Source: Chloroflexi bacterium AL-N1
GTDB lineage: Bacteria > Chloroflexota > Chloroflexia > Chloroflexales > Roseiflexaceae
DNA: 64,000 nucleotides
NCBI GenBank assembly: GCA_013122435.1
Contig: WYDT01000007.1
Span: 62,001-126,000, forward strand
Direction of reading: 5' to 3'
Under the pieces are notes generated by a model that saw only the letters and a list, made by a program, of their open reading frames with translations, made no database searches and was not told the DNA's origin. The translations under genes were made by a program, and so were the position numbers. Shown here one piece after another: positions 9,259 through 18,655 of the stretch (positions are counted from its first letter, which is position 1; each line of letters starts with the position of its first letter).

Positions 9259-9657
9259 AATACAAACTCCCTGTAGCTTTTAGTATAAATAATTCACATG
9301 AGTGTATTGCTGATGTTCAATATGAATAAATATGAAATATAATGCACCTCCTTATATTTTACATAATATATATACAAATATACATTAAATTATATTTTTG
9401 ATTTCTTGACATTTATCATGTGTATTATACATAGTATGTAAACACCTGTAGTTTAGTTAAGCTAAAATATAAAAGAGGGTCTCTGAGGTACTATAGAAAG
9501 ATTAGTTTGGTTAGAAAGGGAGGAAAGAGAACCCTTTCCCTCTCAGGGGAGCTGCGGATTGGATGGTATTTCTGCGGTTGTATTCAACACCACCACACCT
9601 GTATGAACCATGCAGGTGTGGTGGCTTCCCTCCAATGTCATTGTTCAATGGACTGAC
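9259..9657. other. AT-rich intergenic region between the two protease genes
   Basis: About 400 bp of strongly AT-rich DNA should hold the promoter of the leftward protease gene (AGGGAG ribosome-binding site next to 9267) and the end of the upstream protease transcript, marked by the hairpin at 9590-9624. No coding sequence was recognised. Confidence 0.5.
9590..9624 (-). terminator. 12-bp hairpin downstream of the intact protease gene
   Basis: CCACCACACCTG (9590-9601) pairs perfectly with CAGGTGTGGTGG (9613-9624) around an 11-nt loop. It starts 33 bp after the protease stop codon. No clear U-tract follows on the minus strand, so it may end or stabilise the transcript rather than act as a strict intrinsic terminator. 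Confidence 0.55.
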
Positions 9658-10656
9658 CTAGAAGCGATAATCATAGAAACTTTTCGCATTACTATCGAAG
9701 TATGGTGAATATAGCTGGTTGGCGCCAGGATAGATGTAGCTATTGTTGCCGTTTAAGGCATTATTGTTGATAATGAATGGGCCGCCACTTGCGCCACCGT
9801 TCATGGGGCAACTGATGCCATATGTTCTTGGGCTCCCGGAATCAGTACGCAGTAGCGGTTCATTGCAGAAAATCATGCGCCCGCCGCTATAGGGTGATTG
9901 AGCCGGGTACCCAACTGACAAATATTGTTGACTATAGGATTGATTGAAGGCAAAGCCAAGTATACCAGTACATCCGGTGTTGGGGTTGCTTACAAGCCCT
10001 TTGGCATAATCCTGATCTAAGCCCCCTCTAGCCTGTCCATTGGTATACCAATCAGTCGTAGTCGCTAATTGTGAGACGTTCCATTGACCACAAGGCGCGC
10101 TCCCATCGCGGTATTGAGGTACAAACACGACATTGGTTGACCATCCGCTGTTGCTTCCGTTGCCAGAGTGGACACAATGTCCGGCTGTCCAGATTTCGTT
10201 ACTCTTGATAACGGCGCCAGAACAGACAAAACTTCCTCCATTTTGTCGGAAGAAAATCTTTCCCACGGCACTGTATGGGTATGCACTATAAGAACTTACC
10301 TCGCCTGTGGAGAATAACCCGATATCATCGGTATTTTCTGTCTCAGGTAGTGTGCCAGGCATGACTTCTGCTGGTCCATCAGGTGTTGCTGTGTCTAATC
10401 CAGGAAGCGTGGTTCTACCGATGTTTTGGGGCATTGGATATGGTGTGGCATTACGCATTTCTTCGGCTGTCCATTCATCTACAGCAATAGTATTGATTCC
10501 ATCCTCTGAAGAAGTAACTACGCCGTCTGGATCGGTTGTACGGGGATCTGGTTTGTCGTTTGCACTTGCGATGTTGGCTAAACCAAGCGAGAGTCCCAAG
10601 AGTATGGCAATGATAGTCAGACTTGTACGATACCAGGAAATCCGTTGAATAGTCAT
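9658..10656 (-). CDS. Secreted trypsin-like (V8/glutamyl-endopeptidase-like) serine protease
   Basis: This 332-residue preproprotein has a signal peptide ending near NIASAN, a ~100-residue propeptide rich in Asp, Pro and Thr, and a chymotrypsin-fold protease domain from about residue 120. The catalytic triad is visible as His in TAGHCV, Asp in LDQDYAKGLV and Ser in GGASGGPF. Cys pairs around CSGAV, GHC and CTGILGF suggest disulfides, fitting an extracellular enzyme. AGGAGA lies about ten bases before the ATG. It is the intact paralogue of the damaged gene downstream. Substrate preference is unknown. Confidence 0.85.
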   Translation of the reverse strand: MTIQRISWYRTSLTIIAILLGLSLGLANIASANDKPDPRTTDPDGVVTSSEDGINTIAVDEWTAEEMRNATPYPMPQNIGRTTLPGLDTATPDGPAEVMPGTLPETENTDDIGLFSTGEVSSYSAYPYSAVGKIFFRQNGGSFVCSGAVIKSNEIWTAGHCVHSGNGSNSGWSTNVVFVPQYRDGSAPCGQWNVSQLATTTDWYTNGQARGGLDQDYAKGLVSNPNTGCTGILGFAFNQSYSQQYLSVGYPAQSPYSGGRMIFCNEPLLRTDSGSPRTYGISCPMNGGASGGPFIINNNALNGNNSYIYPGANQLYSPYFDSNAKSFYDYRF

Positions 10657-10883
10657 GGAAACACATCTCTCCTAAAATACAGAATCAGAGATTACCCAGA
10701 GAAATAAGAACAATGTAACAGGCTTGATTGCGGCTGAAAGTTCTTCCTTTCTAACAGATATGGCTACATATAAATGTAAATTACATATTTATGTTAAAAA
10801 ACTAACATTTAATAAATATTATATATGAGTAAGTCAAGTGTTTAATTTTATATTGTGAAGAGAAGGGGTTTTATATTGACATA

Positions 10884-12107
10884 TTAAAATTTGGAGGTTG
10901 ATATGTGCGTTGTCGCTGTCGCAGAATCTGGATGTGTAGGAATTACAGGATCTGATCGTCCAGGTAGCGTAAGTGCTAGCAAGGCGGTTGGCAGGGCCAG
11001 GAGTGTCACGATCTGTATAACGAGTAACAAATCAACGTAATCAGCCGTTATGCCTGCAATCCACGTTCCGATACCCCCGGATGCAAAGGTAAAACCGAGG
11101 ATAAGTCCAGCAGAAAACCCTTGTTTAGTCGGCAATAGTTGTTGAGCATGAACGACCAGAATGCTATGTTGTCCACAGATGAGGAGGCCAGCGATGGCAC
11201 TTGCCATAAAGGTCAGGCTGACGGTCGGTGCCCATAAACAGATAAGCCCTGCAGGAATACTGAGCAAGAGCGGCCAGACGGTTGCAGCACGCATACCATA
11301 ACGATTTGCTATTTCACCGGTGATGACATTGCCGATGGCTGCTGCAAACATAAACACCCCTGCCAGTAACCCGTAATCAGATGGCTGCCAACCACGATCA
11401 GCAAAGAGTTTGGGCAGAAACGCTACGTAGACAGCCTGTATGGTTGATCTGAGCGCCATCAGCACAACGAAGGCCACCACCGCAAACAGCGTTATACTGA
11501 CTACCGGATGGAGGTGTTTCTTTGTTTTTGTAGCCGACTCAGGTGTTGAGGGCAATGCCGGAGCCGTGATAAGGAGCAGGGCTGGCAGCAGGGCGATAGC
11601 ACAGAGTGGTAGAATGCCAAAAGTATTCCCCTGTTCGAACAACCATCCGCCAAAGGCTGGCGCCAATGCTAAGCCAACCTGTCCACAAAAGAAAAACACA
11701 GAGGTTGCTGTTGCAGCACGTGCCTGATGCACGAGTGAGGCTGTTGCCGTTCCAATTGGATGGAACAGTCCCGATCCTAAAGATGCTATTAAAAAGAAAG
11801 GGAGAATCAACATCCAGGTCGTTTGAAAGGCCATTAATCCCAGAAATATGACCATCCAGACAACGCTTAAACCAGCGAGGACAGATGGTCGCCCAGGAAA
11901 ACGGTCGGTGAGCCAGCCAAACAAGGGTTGTGTCAGTGATCCAAGCAGTATATACCAGGTAAGTGCAAAAGCGATCTGTCCATTGGTTAACCCTAGTGAG
12001 GTAGCGAGCACTGCCATCAGCACAGGGCCAATGCTGTTGAAGATATCAACGACGAAATGTCCGGTTGTGATGGCCAGGAAGAGTCGACTCCGAAAAAGAT
12101 TGAGCAT
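10884..12107 (-). CDS. MFS transporter, fosmidomycin-resistance-like exporter
   Basis: This 407-residue membrane protein has about 12 hydrophobic segments. The N-terminal HFVVDIFNSIGPVLMAVLA segment and the loop GWLTDRFPGRP match the major facilitator fold, and the first motif resembles the Fsr group that exports fosmidomycin and other small compounds. Its last ~25 residues are a polar tail rich in Thr, Pro and His. It is transcribed alone, divergent from the channel gene. The substrate cannot be told from sequence. Confidence 0.78.
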   Translation of the reverse strand: MLNLFRSRLFLAITTGHFVVDIFNSIGPVLMAVLATSLGLTNGQIAFALTWYILLGSLTQPLFGWLTDRFPGRPSVLAGLSVVWMVIFLGLMAFQTTWMLILPFFLIASLGSGLFHPIGTATASLVHQARAATATSVFFFCGQVGLALAPAFGGWLFEQGNTFGILPLCAIALLPALLLITAPALPSTPESATKTKKHLHPVVSITLFAVVAFVVLMALRSTIQAVYVAFLPKLFADRGWQPSDYGLLAGVFMFAAAIGNVITGEIANRYGMRAATVWPLLLSIPAGLICLWAPTVSLTFMASAIAGLLICGQHSILVVHAQQLLPTKQGFSAGLILGFTFASGGIGTWIAGITADYVDLLLVIQIVTLLALPTALLALTLPGRSDPVIPTHPDSATATTHISTSKF

Positions 12108-12319
12108 ACAATGAATGTCTTTTAATTACAGGGTCTTTTACCGCTGATGGGTAATTATGCAGGTATATGCTGATATATTATATATACATATTATACCAGA
12201 TGGTTGTCTGGACAAGAAAGCACATAAGCATGTTTGACCCTGTCTTGATTTTTGCCTTTGTGCTCTTTTCGCTTTATCATTCAGCATCGGTCAGATTTTT
12301 TCTAGGAGCATTATATGTG

Positions 12320-13156
12320 ATGAAGGATAATGGAACATTAGCACCGTGGCAACAACAACTGCACAGTATTATTTTTGAGGCAGATACACCAGCAGGCAGG
12401 TTTTTTGATGTGATGCTCATCATCTGTATTTTCACTAGTGTCCTGGTGGTCATCCTTGAAAGTGTTGTGTCGATTCAAGCCCAGTATGGCCTATTGCTGA
12501 TCGTAATTGAGTGGATTTTTACTATTCTTTTTACGATAGAATACGTTTTACGCCTTTTGTCGGTGCGTCGTCCCTTACGGTATGCGTTCAGTTTTTTTGG
12601 CATCATTGATCTCCTTTCAATCATACCCACCTATCTGGCAATCTTTGTAGCAGGCGTTCAGTCGTTGATTGTTATCCGTGTGTTCCGGCTCCTACGTCTG
12701 TTCCGTATTCTCAAAATGGTAAAATATATCAATGAGGCCAATGTTCTGCTCACCGCACTCAGAGCCAGCCAGCCCAAAATAACGGTCTTTCTGCTTACAG
12801 TTTTATCAGTAACCGTGATTGTTGGTGCTGCCATGCATCTGATTGAAGGTCCAGAACATGGATTTACCAACATTCCTATGAGTATGTATTGGGCAATTGT
12901 GACTTTGACAACGGTTGGTTTTGGCGATATTACACCACAGACTACTCCTGGACGTTTGCTGGCTAGTATATTAATGGTTATGGGATACGGTATCATTGCG
13001 GTACCAACGGGCATTGTGTCAGTTGAGTTGTCGCGTGCTACTAGAGCATATCACGAGGCCAACGCTTGTCATGGCTGTGGTCGCATGGGGCATGATCTTG
13101 ATGCAGAATATTGTAAGTATTGTGGTGAAGCGTTGGAACAGGATGACTCATGTTAA
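12320..13156 (+). CDS. Voltage-gated potassium channel (KvAP/Kv-like) with C-terminal zinc ribbon
   Basis: This ~278-residue six-helix channel subunit would form tetramers in the membrane. The S4 voltage sensor has regularly spaced arginines in VIRVFRLLRLFRILK, and the pore carries the K+ selectivity filter TVGFGD. After S6 a CxxC-x11-CxxC zinc ribbon (CHGCGRMGH and CKYCGEAL) closes the protein, a tail seen in bacterial Kv-like channels. The frame is open back to 12167, but a TATATTATATA promoter-like run overlaps that start. The Met at 12320 (MKDNGTLAPW) has AGGAG 11 bases upstream and gives the family-typical N-terminus before EADTPAGRFFD. An ATG at 12230 is a third option. Confidence 0.85.
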   Translation: MKDNGTLAPWQQQLHSIIFEADTPAGRFFDVMLIICIFTSVLVVILESVVSIQAQYGLLLIVIEWIFTILFTIEYVLRLLSVRRPLRYAFSFFGIIDLLSIIPTYLAIFVAGVQSLIVIRVFRLLRLFRILKMVKYINEANVLLTALRASQPKITVFLLTVLSVTVIVGAAMHLIEGPEHGFTNIPMSMYWAIVTLTTVGFGDITPQTTPGRLLASILMVMGYGIIAVPTGIVSVELSRATRAYHEANACHGCGRMGHDLDAEYCKYCGEALEQDDSC

Positions 13157-13192
13157 AGATAGTACCAGATTATAACAGGAAGGAACACTCCA

Positions 13193-14422
13193 TTGAGTAT
13201 GCAATTGATTGATGGTATTCCCGTGTGGGGCTCTTCTGAAGATAAAACGATTGCTCAAATCAAGCGTTGTGCCGCCCATGAACAGGCGACAGGGGCCGCA
13301 CTTATGGCCGACAATCATTATGGCTACTCACAGCCTATTGGCGGTGTTGTTGCGTATCGCGATGCTGTTTCACCGAGTGGTGTCGGGTACGATATCTCGT
13401 GTGGTTTGAAAGGCGTTCGCACCAATATTCGAGCCGATGATCTCCGCCCACAGATCAAAAAGGTGATGGACTCCATTGCTGCAACGGTCGTGTTTGGAGT
13501 GGGGCAAACCAGCGGATTGGTGAAAGACCATGAATTATTTGATGATCCAACGTGGTGTGATGTGCCTGAGGTGGGTAAGCTCAAATCCCTGGCGCGTGAG
13601 CAACTGGGGACCGTTGGGTCGGGTAACCATTTCTGCGACATCTTTGAGGATGAGTCTGGTTGGGTGTGGGTCGGAGTGCACTTTGGGAGTCGCGGGCTGG
13701 GTCATCGGACGGCCAGTGGGTTTCTCAACCTGGCGTCAGGTCGGGCCTTTGATGATAAAGCACCTGGAGAAAATATGGATCAGCCTCCCACGGTGATCTC
13801 GCTACAGAGTGACCTGGGGCAGGCGTACTGGCAAGCCATGAATCTGGCAGGGCGTTATGCTTATGCTGGACGTGATTTTGTTGTCGACCAGATTCTAGAG
13901 ATTCTCGGTGCACAGATTACGGAAGCAGTTCATAATCATCACAATTATGCCTGGATTGAGCAACACAATGGGGAAGACGTAGTGGTCGTGCGGAAAGGGG
14001 CAACTCCTGCGTGGCCGGGACAACGTGGATTTGTGGGTGGCTCAATGGGGGATGTAAGTGCTGTCGTGGAGGGTATCGAAAGTGCAGAGTCCCAGGCATC
14101 GTTGTATAGCACGGTTCACGGTGCTGGTCGTGTGATGAGCCGCACACGCGCAGCAGGACGTATGCGCTGGACCAAAGTCAATGGACGGCGTGTGCGGAAA
14201 GTTGTCAAACCAGGTGAGATTTCCCGTGAGATGATGCTGCAATGGTTGCAGCGTGAAGGGGTTGAGTTGCGAGGTGCCGGGACAGACGAAAGCCCGCATG
14301 TTTACCGACGTTTGCCAGAAGTGCTGGCTGCACACGAGGGTACGATCCGCGTCATCCATACGTTGCATCCAATGGGAGTCGTAATGGCGAGTGATGAAGT
14401 GTATGACCCATATAAAGATTGA
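13193..14422 (+). CDS. rtcB: RtcB family RNA ligase
   Basis: RtcB joins RNA 2',3'-cyclic phosphate or 3'-phosphate ends to 5'-OH ends with GTP and Mn2+, in tRNA repair or splicing. All family metal and guanylate sites appear present in this 409-residue protein: Asp and Cys in GVGYDISCGL, His in GSGNHF, His in VHFGSRGLGH, His in the HNHHNYAW segment, the RKGAT loop, and the nucleotidyl-acceptor His in VHGAGRVMSRTRA. The start is TTG at 13193, placed eight bases after AGGAAGGA. An ATG two codons later is 14 bases away. It follows the channel gene by 36 bp. The adjacent SRAP gene has its own promoter. Confidence 0.9.
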   Translation: MSMQLIDGIPVWGSSEDKTIAQIKRCAAHEQATGAALMADNHYGYSQPIGGVVAYRDAVSPSGVGYDISCGLKGVRTNIRADDLRPQIKKVMDSIAATVVFGVGQTSGLVKDHELFDDPTWCDVPEVGKLKSLAREQLGTVGSGNHFCDIFEDESGWVWVGVHFGSRGLGHRTASGFLNLASGRAFDDKAPGENMDQPPTVISLQSDLGQAYWQAMNLAGRYAYAGRDFVVDQILEILGAQITEAVHNHHNYAWIEQHNGEDVVVVRKGATPAWPGQRGFVGGSMGDVSAVVEGIESAESQASLYSTVHGAGRVMSRTRAAGRMRWTKVNGRRVRKVVKPGEISREMMLQWLQREGVELRGAGTDESPHVYRRLPEVLAAHEGTIRVIHTLHPMGVVMASDEVYDPYKD

Positions 14423-14429
14423 TTGTAAC

Positions 14430-14458
14430 TTGTCAAAAAAGAACAATTGTGCTATAAT
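14430..14458 (+). promoter_or_regulatory. Sigma-70-type promoter of the SRAP gene
   Basis: TTGTCA (14430-14435) and TATAAT (14453-14458) are separated by exactly 17 bp, close to the consensus. The transcription start would be near 14465, giving a ~45-nt leader before the SRAP gene. Confidence 0.75.
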
Positions 14459-14510
14459 AGCTAGCCCAACATAAAGATAATGTAAGGTATTTTATGAATG
14501 GAGTTGGCTT

Positions 14511-15131
14511 ATGTGTGGGCGATACAGCATACAACAAGTTGAACAACTTCCGGCACGTTATGGTGTTGATCAACCGACACTCCCTCTTGATTCGAATAAC
14601 AATGCACGCCCAACGCAGACCTTGCCGATTGTGGCGCAGGATACAACAGGTGTAAAACACCTTGAGTTTATGCGCTGGGGGCTCATACCATCGTGGTCAA
14701 AAGATATGGCCATCGGTAGTCGCTTGATCAACGCGCGAGCAGAAACTGTAGCAGAAAAGCCCTCGTTTCGTTCCTCGTTTAAGAAGATGCGTTGCCTTAT
14801 CCCTGCTGATGGATTTTATGAATGGCGTGAAGAAGGTAGCAAAAAACGCCCCTACTGCTTTACCTTAAAGGATAAAGCGATCTTTTCATTTGCTGGTCTC
14901 TACAGTGTATGGTCTGATATTGAAGGAAATCAGCTCAAGACATACACCATTATTACCACAACATCCAACGATCTGTTGCAAACCTACCACAACCGCATGC
15001 CTGTCATTCTCCTACGTGAACTTGAGGAGGTGTGGCTCAATGCGGCTGATAATGATCCCTCAGGACTGCTCACATTGTTGACCCCTTATGATTCGAAATA
15101 TATGGAAGTGATGCAGGCACACTGGTTGTAA
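14511..15131 (+). CDS. yedK: SRAP/HMCES-family protein (SOS response-associated peptidase, YedK-like)
   Basis: SRAP proteins shield abasic sites in single-stranded DNA by forming a thiazolidine crosslink through the N-terminal Cys. This 206-residue protein starts MCGRYS, so Cys2 becomes N-terminal after Met removal. Other family elements are RWGLIPSW, the NARAET segment, the PADGFYEW active-site Glu region, and the later HNRMPVIL His. Length is typical. GGAG lies seven bases before the ATG, a consensus promoter is present, and a strong intrinsic terminator follows, so it is probably monocistronic. Confidence 0.92.
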   Translation: MCGRYSIQQVEQLPARYGVDQPTLPLDSNNNARPTQTLPIVAQDTTGVKHLEFMRWGLIPSWSKDMAIGSRLINARAETVAEKPSFRSSFKKMRCLIPADGFYEWREEGSKKRPYCFTLKDKAIFSFAGLYSVWSDIEGNQLKTYTIITTTSNDLLQTYHNRMPVILLRELEEVWLNAADNDPSGLLTLLTPYDSKYMEVMQAHWL

Positions 15132-15160
15132 ATATAGTATAATAACAGGCGAAAGTAGCC

Positions 15161-15192
15161 AAAGACGCCAGGACTGTTTTCCTGGCGTCTTT
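15161..15192 (+). terminator. Intrinsic terminator of the SRAP gene
   Basis: AAAGACGCCAGGA (15161-15173) pairs perfectly over 13 bp with TCCTGGCGTCTTT (15180-15192) around a six-nt loop. The flanking A and T runs make it usable in both directions. Confidence 0.85.
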
Positions 15193-15328
15193 GTGCGGTA
15201 TTTCACGAACCAGGCCCGCTAAAAATATAACAAAATTGCTACATATTCATAGTATTTTTCGGGATATTTTTTCGTTCTATACAGTAAGACATATTTATAG
15301 TAGACAAACAACCGAAAGGAACACAACC

Positions 15329-15652
15329 ATGCAAGATCGACCAGGCTTTTATCAGGGACGGCACTACACCGATTATGGAATACAGGTGGTCTCGTTTATT
15401 AATCGAGGTCAGTTTAACCAGGCCGAAGATCTGTTACTGCACTTAGTTGATGCTGTGGAAGCTGAAAACCAGGTTGAGCAGATCGGTGTCGCACCGTGGT
15501 ATTACAAGCAATTGGCACAGGTCTATCACACACGTGGAGATTATGACGCAGAGATCCGTATTTTAGAGCGGTGTGTTCAGCAGCAAAATACTGACGCACC
15601 TGGAGTTGTTCGCCGCCTCCGCTATGCTCGTGGCCTCCTTCAGATGGCATAG
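15329..15652 (+). CDS. Small TPR-like hypothetical protein
   Basis: This 107-residue protein is helical and has two or three TPR-like helix pairs (FINRGQFNQAEDLLLHLVDA, then YYKQLAQVYHTRGDYDAEIRIL), so a protein-binding role is likely. No catalytic motif is visible. The ATG at 15329 is chosen because GAAAGGA ends eight bases before it. The frame is open further upstream but that part would overlap the preceding terminator. A terminator hairpin follows. I do not recognise a specific family. Confidence 0.65.
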   Translation: MQDRPGFYQGRHYTDYGIQVVSFINRGQFNQAEDLLLHLVDAVEAENQVEQIGVAPWYYKQLAQVYHTRGDYDAEIRILERCVQQQNTDAPGVVRRLRYARGLLQMA

Positions 15653-15693
15653 TTATGGAAGTGGGTCCAATATGGTACATGTAATACTCAATG

Positions 15694-15744
15694 CTGGTTT
15701 CCGTAGTGCTTGCGTATCAAGACAAGCAGCACTACGGGAGCCAG
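15694..15744 (+). terminator. Terminator of the small TPR-like gene
   Basis: A 17-nt arm at 15694-15710 and its partner at 15728-15744 match at 15 of 17 positions, with the other two able to form G-U pairs. TTTGAATTTT follows on the plus strand. Confidence 0.7.
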
Positions 15745-15831
15745 TTTGAATTTTGCCCACCACAGATGCAGTCAATGTACTCCTTTTCTTCTCCGTTATA
15801 GACATTCCTTCTTTGAAATCAAGTGAATATC

Positions 15832-16140
15832 TTATACAGGTAACTCAACTTGTCGTTGCCCTATGTCCGTATGTTGTCGATAGAGAATCGCAATATTACC
15901 GATAATGCCAATCAGTTCACTCTGTGACTCCTGGACGAGTTCGTCAACCATGGTCTTTTTTTGATCCTGGAAATCAACAAATTTAATTTTGATCAGTTCA
16001 TGTGCGCTGAGTTCGCGGTCAAGTGTGGCATAAATATTGTTGGTTAGTCCCTGTTTACCAACATGGACAACCGGTTTAAGATGGTGCGCCAGACGACGTA
16101 GATGCTGGCGTTGTGCTGATGTAAGTACTAGATTATTCAC
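15832..16140 (-). CDS. yhbY: YhbY family (CRM domain) RNA-binding protein
   Basis: This 102-residue protein is a single CRM domain, which binds RNA and associates with pre-50S ribosomal particles. The family GxxG loop is GKQGLT, preceded by the conserved LTSAQRQHLRRLAHHLKPVVHVG. ELSAHELIKIKF and the final hydrophobic strand IGNIAILYRQ are typical. The start is GTG, six bases after GAGGGA. It stands alone. Confidence 0.92.
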   Translation of the reverse strand: MNNLVLTSAQRQHLRRLAHHLKPVVHVGKQGLTNNIYATLDRELSAHELIKIKFVDFQDQKKTMVDELVQESQSELIGIIGNIAILYRQHTDIGQRQVELPV

Positions 16141-16640
16141 GATAGATCCCTCATGGTGATCACGTAAAGGTCATCACTCAATATGCATCCTGTATGATGC
16201 TGATAACAATGTTTATTATTTCAATAACGAAGGTACATTATACACAAATCCGCAGGAAGGTTCTCTTCAGGTATGCCTACGCGTGCTTTAGCAACGACTC
16301 AATGGCAACGGCAAATGAGAAGCAACATCTGATGTGTGGTCTATCCAGGTGATGCGTAGAGTAGGCTGCCTCGTTGCCCGTTTGTCGCACTGTGTTTCTC
16401 CTCCTATGTGTGCGCTACTACTATAGTAAGATAACGGAGCCTCCTGCAGTCCAATGATGGTAGCAGGTTATTGACTTTACCGTGTTTATTCCTTGATCTT
16501 TGTAACGGCTTCCACATTGTTGACTATCGATGACAAAGTTGTCATCGGAAAGGGTTGAAATTGTGACGCACTGACTCGTTTCTATAGGTGAGGGCTACAC
16601 GCTGTCAGTGATATTTGGTCACTCTGGGAAAAGGAAACAT
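16141..16640. other. 500-bp intergenic region upstream of the propeller gene cluster
   Basis: No coding sequence was recognised. The region lies between the divergent yhbY gene and the first propeller gene. It holds the palindrome at 16528-16547 and, at its right end, an AAAAGGA ribosome-binding site before 16641. Confidence 0.5.
16528..16547. promoter_or_regulatory. Palindrome upstream of first propeller gene
   Basis: CGATGACAA-AG-TTGTCATCG is a perfect 9-bp inverted repeat with a 2-bp centre, 94 bp before the start codon. It could be an operator. No candidate regulator is encoded nearby, so its partner is unknown. Confidence 0.4.
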
Positions 16641-18368
16641 ATGATAGTGTCAAAACAGTTCACAGGTTTGACAGTCACGTTGGTTGTATTGGTTGTAGTT
16701 TTGCTCAGTCTATCCAGTTCCTTGGTGTATGGTACTGCTAACGATATGTCAAGGTTCGAGGCTCGTTCAAGCACTACGGATAATTATGAGGTTGGCCCCA
16801 ATGATTTCCGTATCAGTGATATGGGACCAGATGGTGATCCAGCATTCGAGGCGGGCTCACCTTTTATGGCTTACAACAGTACTGACAACGAGTATCTGGT
16901 GGTCTGGCCGGGTATTGATCAGGACAATGGAGTAGTTGAAATTTATGGTCAGCGTATTGATGCAGCTACCGGACAAGAAGTTGGCCCTAATGATTTCCAG
17001 ATTAGCCAGGTAGCGAGTGGTGATAATTCGGATATGAGAGCGTTTGGCACCGATGTGGTGTACAACCCTTTGTCCAATGAATATTTGGTGATCTGGACAG
17101 GTACAACCATTATCAATGATCCTGAACCGACCATCATACCTCGCCTGTATGGTCAGCGGATTGATGCTGCCACAGGGGCTCAGCTTGGAGAAAATGACTT
17201 TCGGATTGGTGATGCCTCTGATGTAACGGGTCCCTGGCCTGTGGTAACATACAATAGTGTGGCGGATGAGTATCTGGTGGTGTGGGAAGGGAACCTTCCC
17301 GCAGATCCTACGGCTGAGATAATCGGTCAGCGTCTGAACGTTCGAGGTGCACCTGTCACAGGGAATATTTTCACGATTAGTACGATGATCCCCGGCGGGA
17401 TGGATATAGCTTTTAATAGCACTGATCGAGAATATGTAGTGGTTTGGGATGGTTTTGATCCCGATATAGGAGAGGAGATTTACGGCCAACTCCTCGATTC
17501 GTCTGGTGTGGAAATTGGAGCAGATGACTTTCGCATTAGTAATTTCCAAGTGTTTCCTGATCTCAGTTTTTCGGTCAATAGTCCAGCAGTGGTGTACAAC
17601 AGCACTGCCCAAGAATACATGGTGGTCTGGTCGGGTGGTCTTGACGATATCATCGGCATCAACATTGAGATCTATGGTCAGCGTCTGAGTCCAGATGGCA
17701 TGGAATTGGGAGAAGATGACCTCTTGATTAGCACTACCGGCTCTGTTGACCCAGAGTCTTCTTATGTTGCTTCACTTCCGGCCCTGAGCTACAACAGCCG
17801 TAACAATGAATATCTGGTTACCTGGGAAGTTGATAACTTTTCTATTGAGATGGAGGATGAAGAGTACGAGATCTTTGGACAACGTCTGGATGGGACCACT
17901 GCTGCTGAAATTGGTATTGATGACTTTCGTATCAGTGATATGGGACCGGAGCAAGACGAGGCTTATAACGCTTTCTCACCTTCCATTGCCTACAACGGTC
18001 TGAATGATGAATATCTGGTGGTGTGGTCTGGCGATGACAATACTGGTGATCTCGTTGGTGCAGAGTTTGAGATCTATGGGCAGCGCTTGAATGCTCAGCC
18101 TGATGTCGAGCCGACGCCAACGCCAACACAAGCAACACCAACTACGACGCCGACCTCTCCAGCGACACCTACGCCCATGGTGACAACAACAGCGACAGTT
18201 GATCCAGCGGTGGCGACCGCAACACCCACCCCTCCAGTGGCGACCGCAACAGCAGATCCCCGAACGACGGCGACACCTACGCCTATGGTGACGGTGACAC
18301 CTACACCTACACCTAGTGTACCACCGATAGGCACATCACACATTTTTCTGCCACTGACTATCAGATAG
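16641..18368 (+). CDS. Secreted seven-repeat (probable beta-propeller) protein with LPL tail, copy A
   Basis: This 575-residue secreted protein has a signal peptide (hydrophobic core VTLVVLVVVLLSLSSSLV) and seven copies of a 53-68-residue unit built around NDFRISDMGPDG, YNSTxNEYLVVW and EIYGQRLD. Seven units of this size suggest a seven-bladed beta-propeller. Then comes a ~75-residue Thr/Pro/Ala-rich linker and the C-terminal end IFLPLTIR. The internal Met at 16641 is preferred because AAAAGGA precedes it by about five bases. Repeats 3 and 4 are the most divergent. No enzyme motif is seen, so ligand binding or adhesion is a guess. The sequences of copies B and C are closer to each other than to this one. 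Confidence 0.78.
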   Translation: MIVSKQFTGLTVTLVVLVVVLLSLSSSLVYGTANDMSRFEARSSTTDNYEVGPNDFRISDMGPDGDPAFEAGSPFMAYNSTDNEYLVVWPGIDQDNGVVEIYGQRIDAATGQEVGPNDFQISQVASGDNSDMRAFGTDVVYNPLSNEYLVIWTGTTIINDPEPTIIPRLYGQRIDAATGAQLGENDFRIGDASDVTGPWPVVTYNSVADEYLVVWEGNLPADPTAEIIGQRLNVRGAPVTGNIFTISTMIPGGMDIAFNSTDREYVVVWDGFDPDIGEEIYGQLLDSSGVEIGADDFRISNFQVFPDLSFSVNSPAVVYNSTAQEYMVVWSGGLDDIIGINIEIYGQRLSPDGMELGEDDLLISTTGSVDPESSYVASLPALSYNSRNNEYLVTWEVDNFSIEMEDEEYEIFGQRLDGTTAAEIGIDDFRISDMGPEQDEAYNAFSPSIAYNGLNDEYLVVWSGDDNTGDLVGAEFEIYGQRLNAQPDVEPTPTPTQATPTTTPTSPATPTPMVTTTATVDPAVATATPTPPVATATADPRTTATPTPMVTVTPTPTPSVPPIGTSHIFLPLTIR

Positions 18369-18385
18369 GTATCGCCCACACACAT

Positions 18386-18408
18386 GCGGGGAGCAATAAT
18401 CTCCCCGC
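18386..18408 (+). terminator. Terminator of propeller gene A
   Basis: GCGGGGAG (18386-18393) pairs with CTCCCCGC (18401-18408), loop seven nt, followed by TTTATTG. The same stem follows genes B and C. Confidence 0.85.
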
Positions 18409-18485
18409 TTTATTGCTGTTTTGATTGGAACCCGCGAAATGTACAGCTTCATGTTGGCCGATAGTCTGGCAGCTCATTTTTGTGT

Positions 18486-18655
18486 TTAACTATATCTGAC
18501 TAAATTGTTATGAAATATGAACTACTTTTGGTGTATAAGAATATCTTAAGGGTAGGAGGTTGTGCATGCATGAAGTGGTTGAGCGAGGGTGTAAGACAGC
18601 GCACTGCGCTCCTAATCTATTCTTGCTACGGTAGCACAAGAAAGGACCATGGATT
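18486..18655 (+). repeat. Conserved leader upstream of propeller gene B
   Basis: About 170 bp from TTAACTATATCTGAC to the start codon is strongly similar to the leader of gene C at 20399-20572. Shared blocks include GTATAAGAAT, AAGGGTAGGAG, CACTGCGCTCCTAATC and GGTAGCAC. The same sequence was duplicated with the gene. It probably carries promoter and 5' leader elements. A structured RNA is possible. Confidence 0.65.

Noticed and set aside
16857..17612. Minus-strand reading frame of 251 codons inside propeller gene A (and similar ones in B and C)
   Set aside because: These frames recur in the same phase opposite the repeats and have no ribosome-binding sites or recognisable domains, so they are shadows of repeat codon usage.
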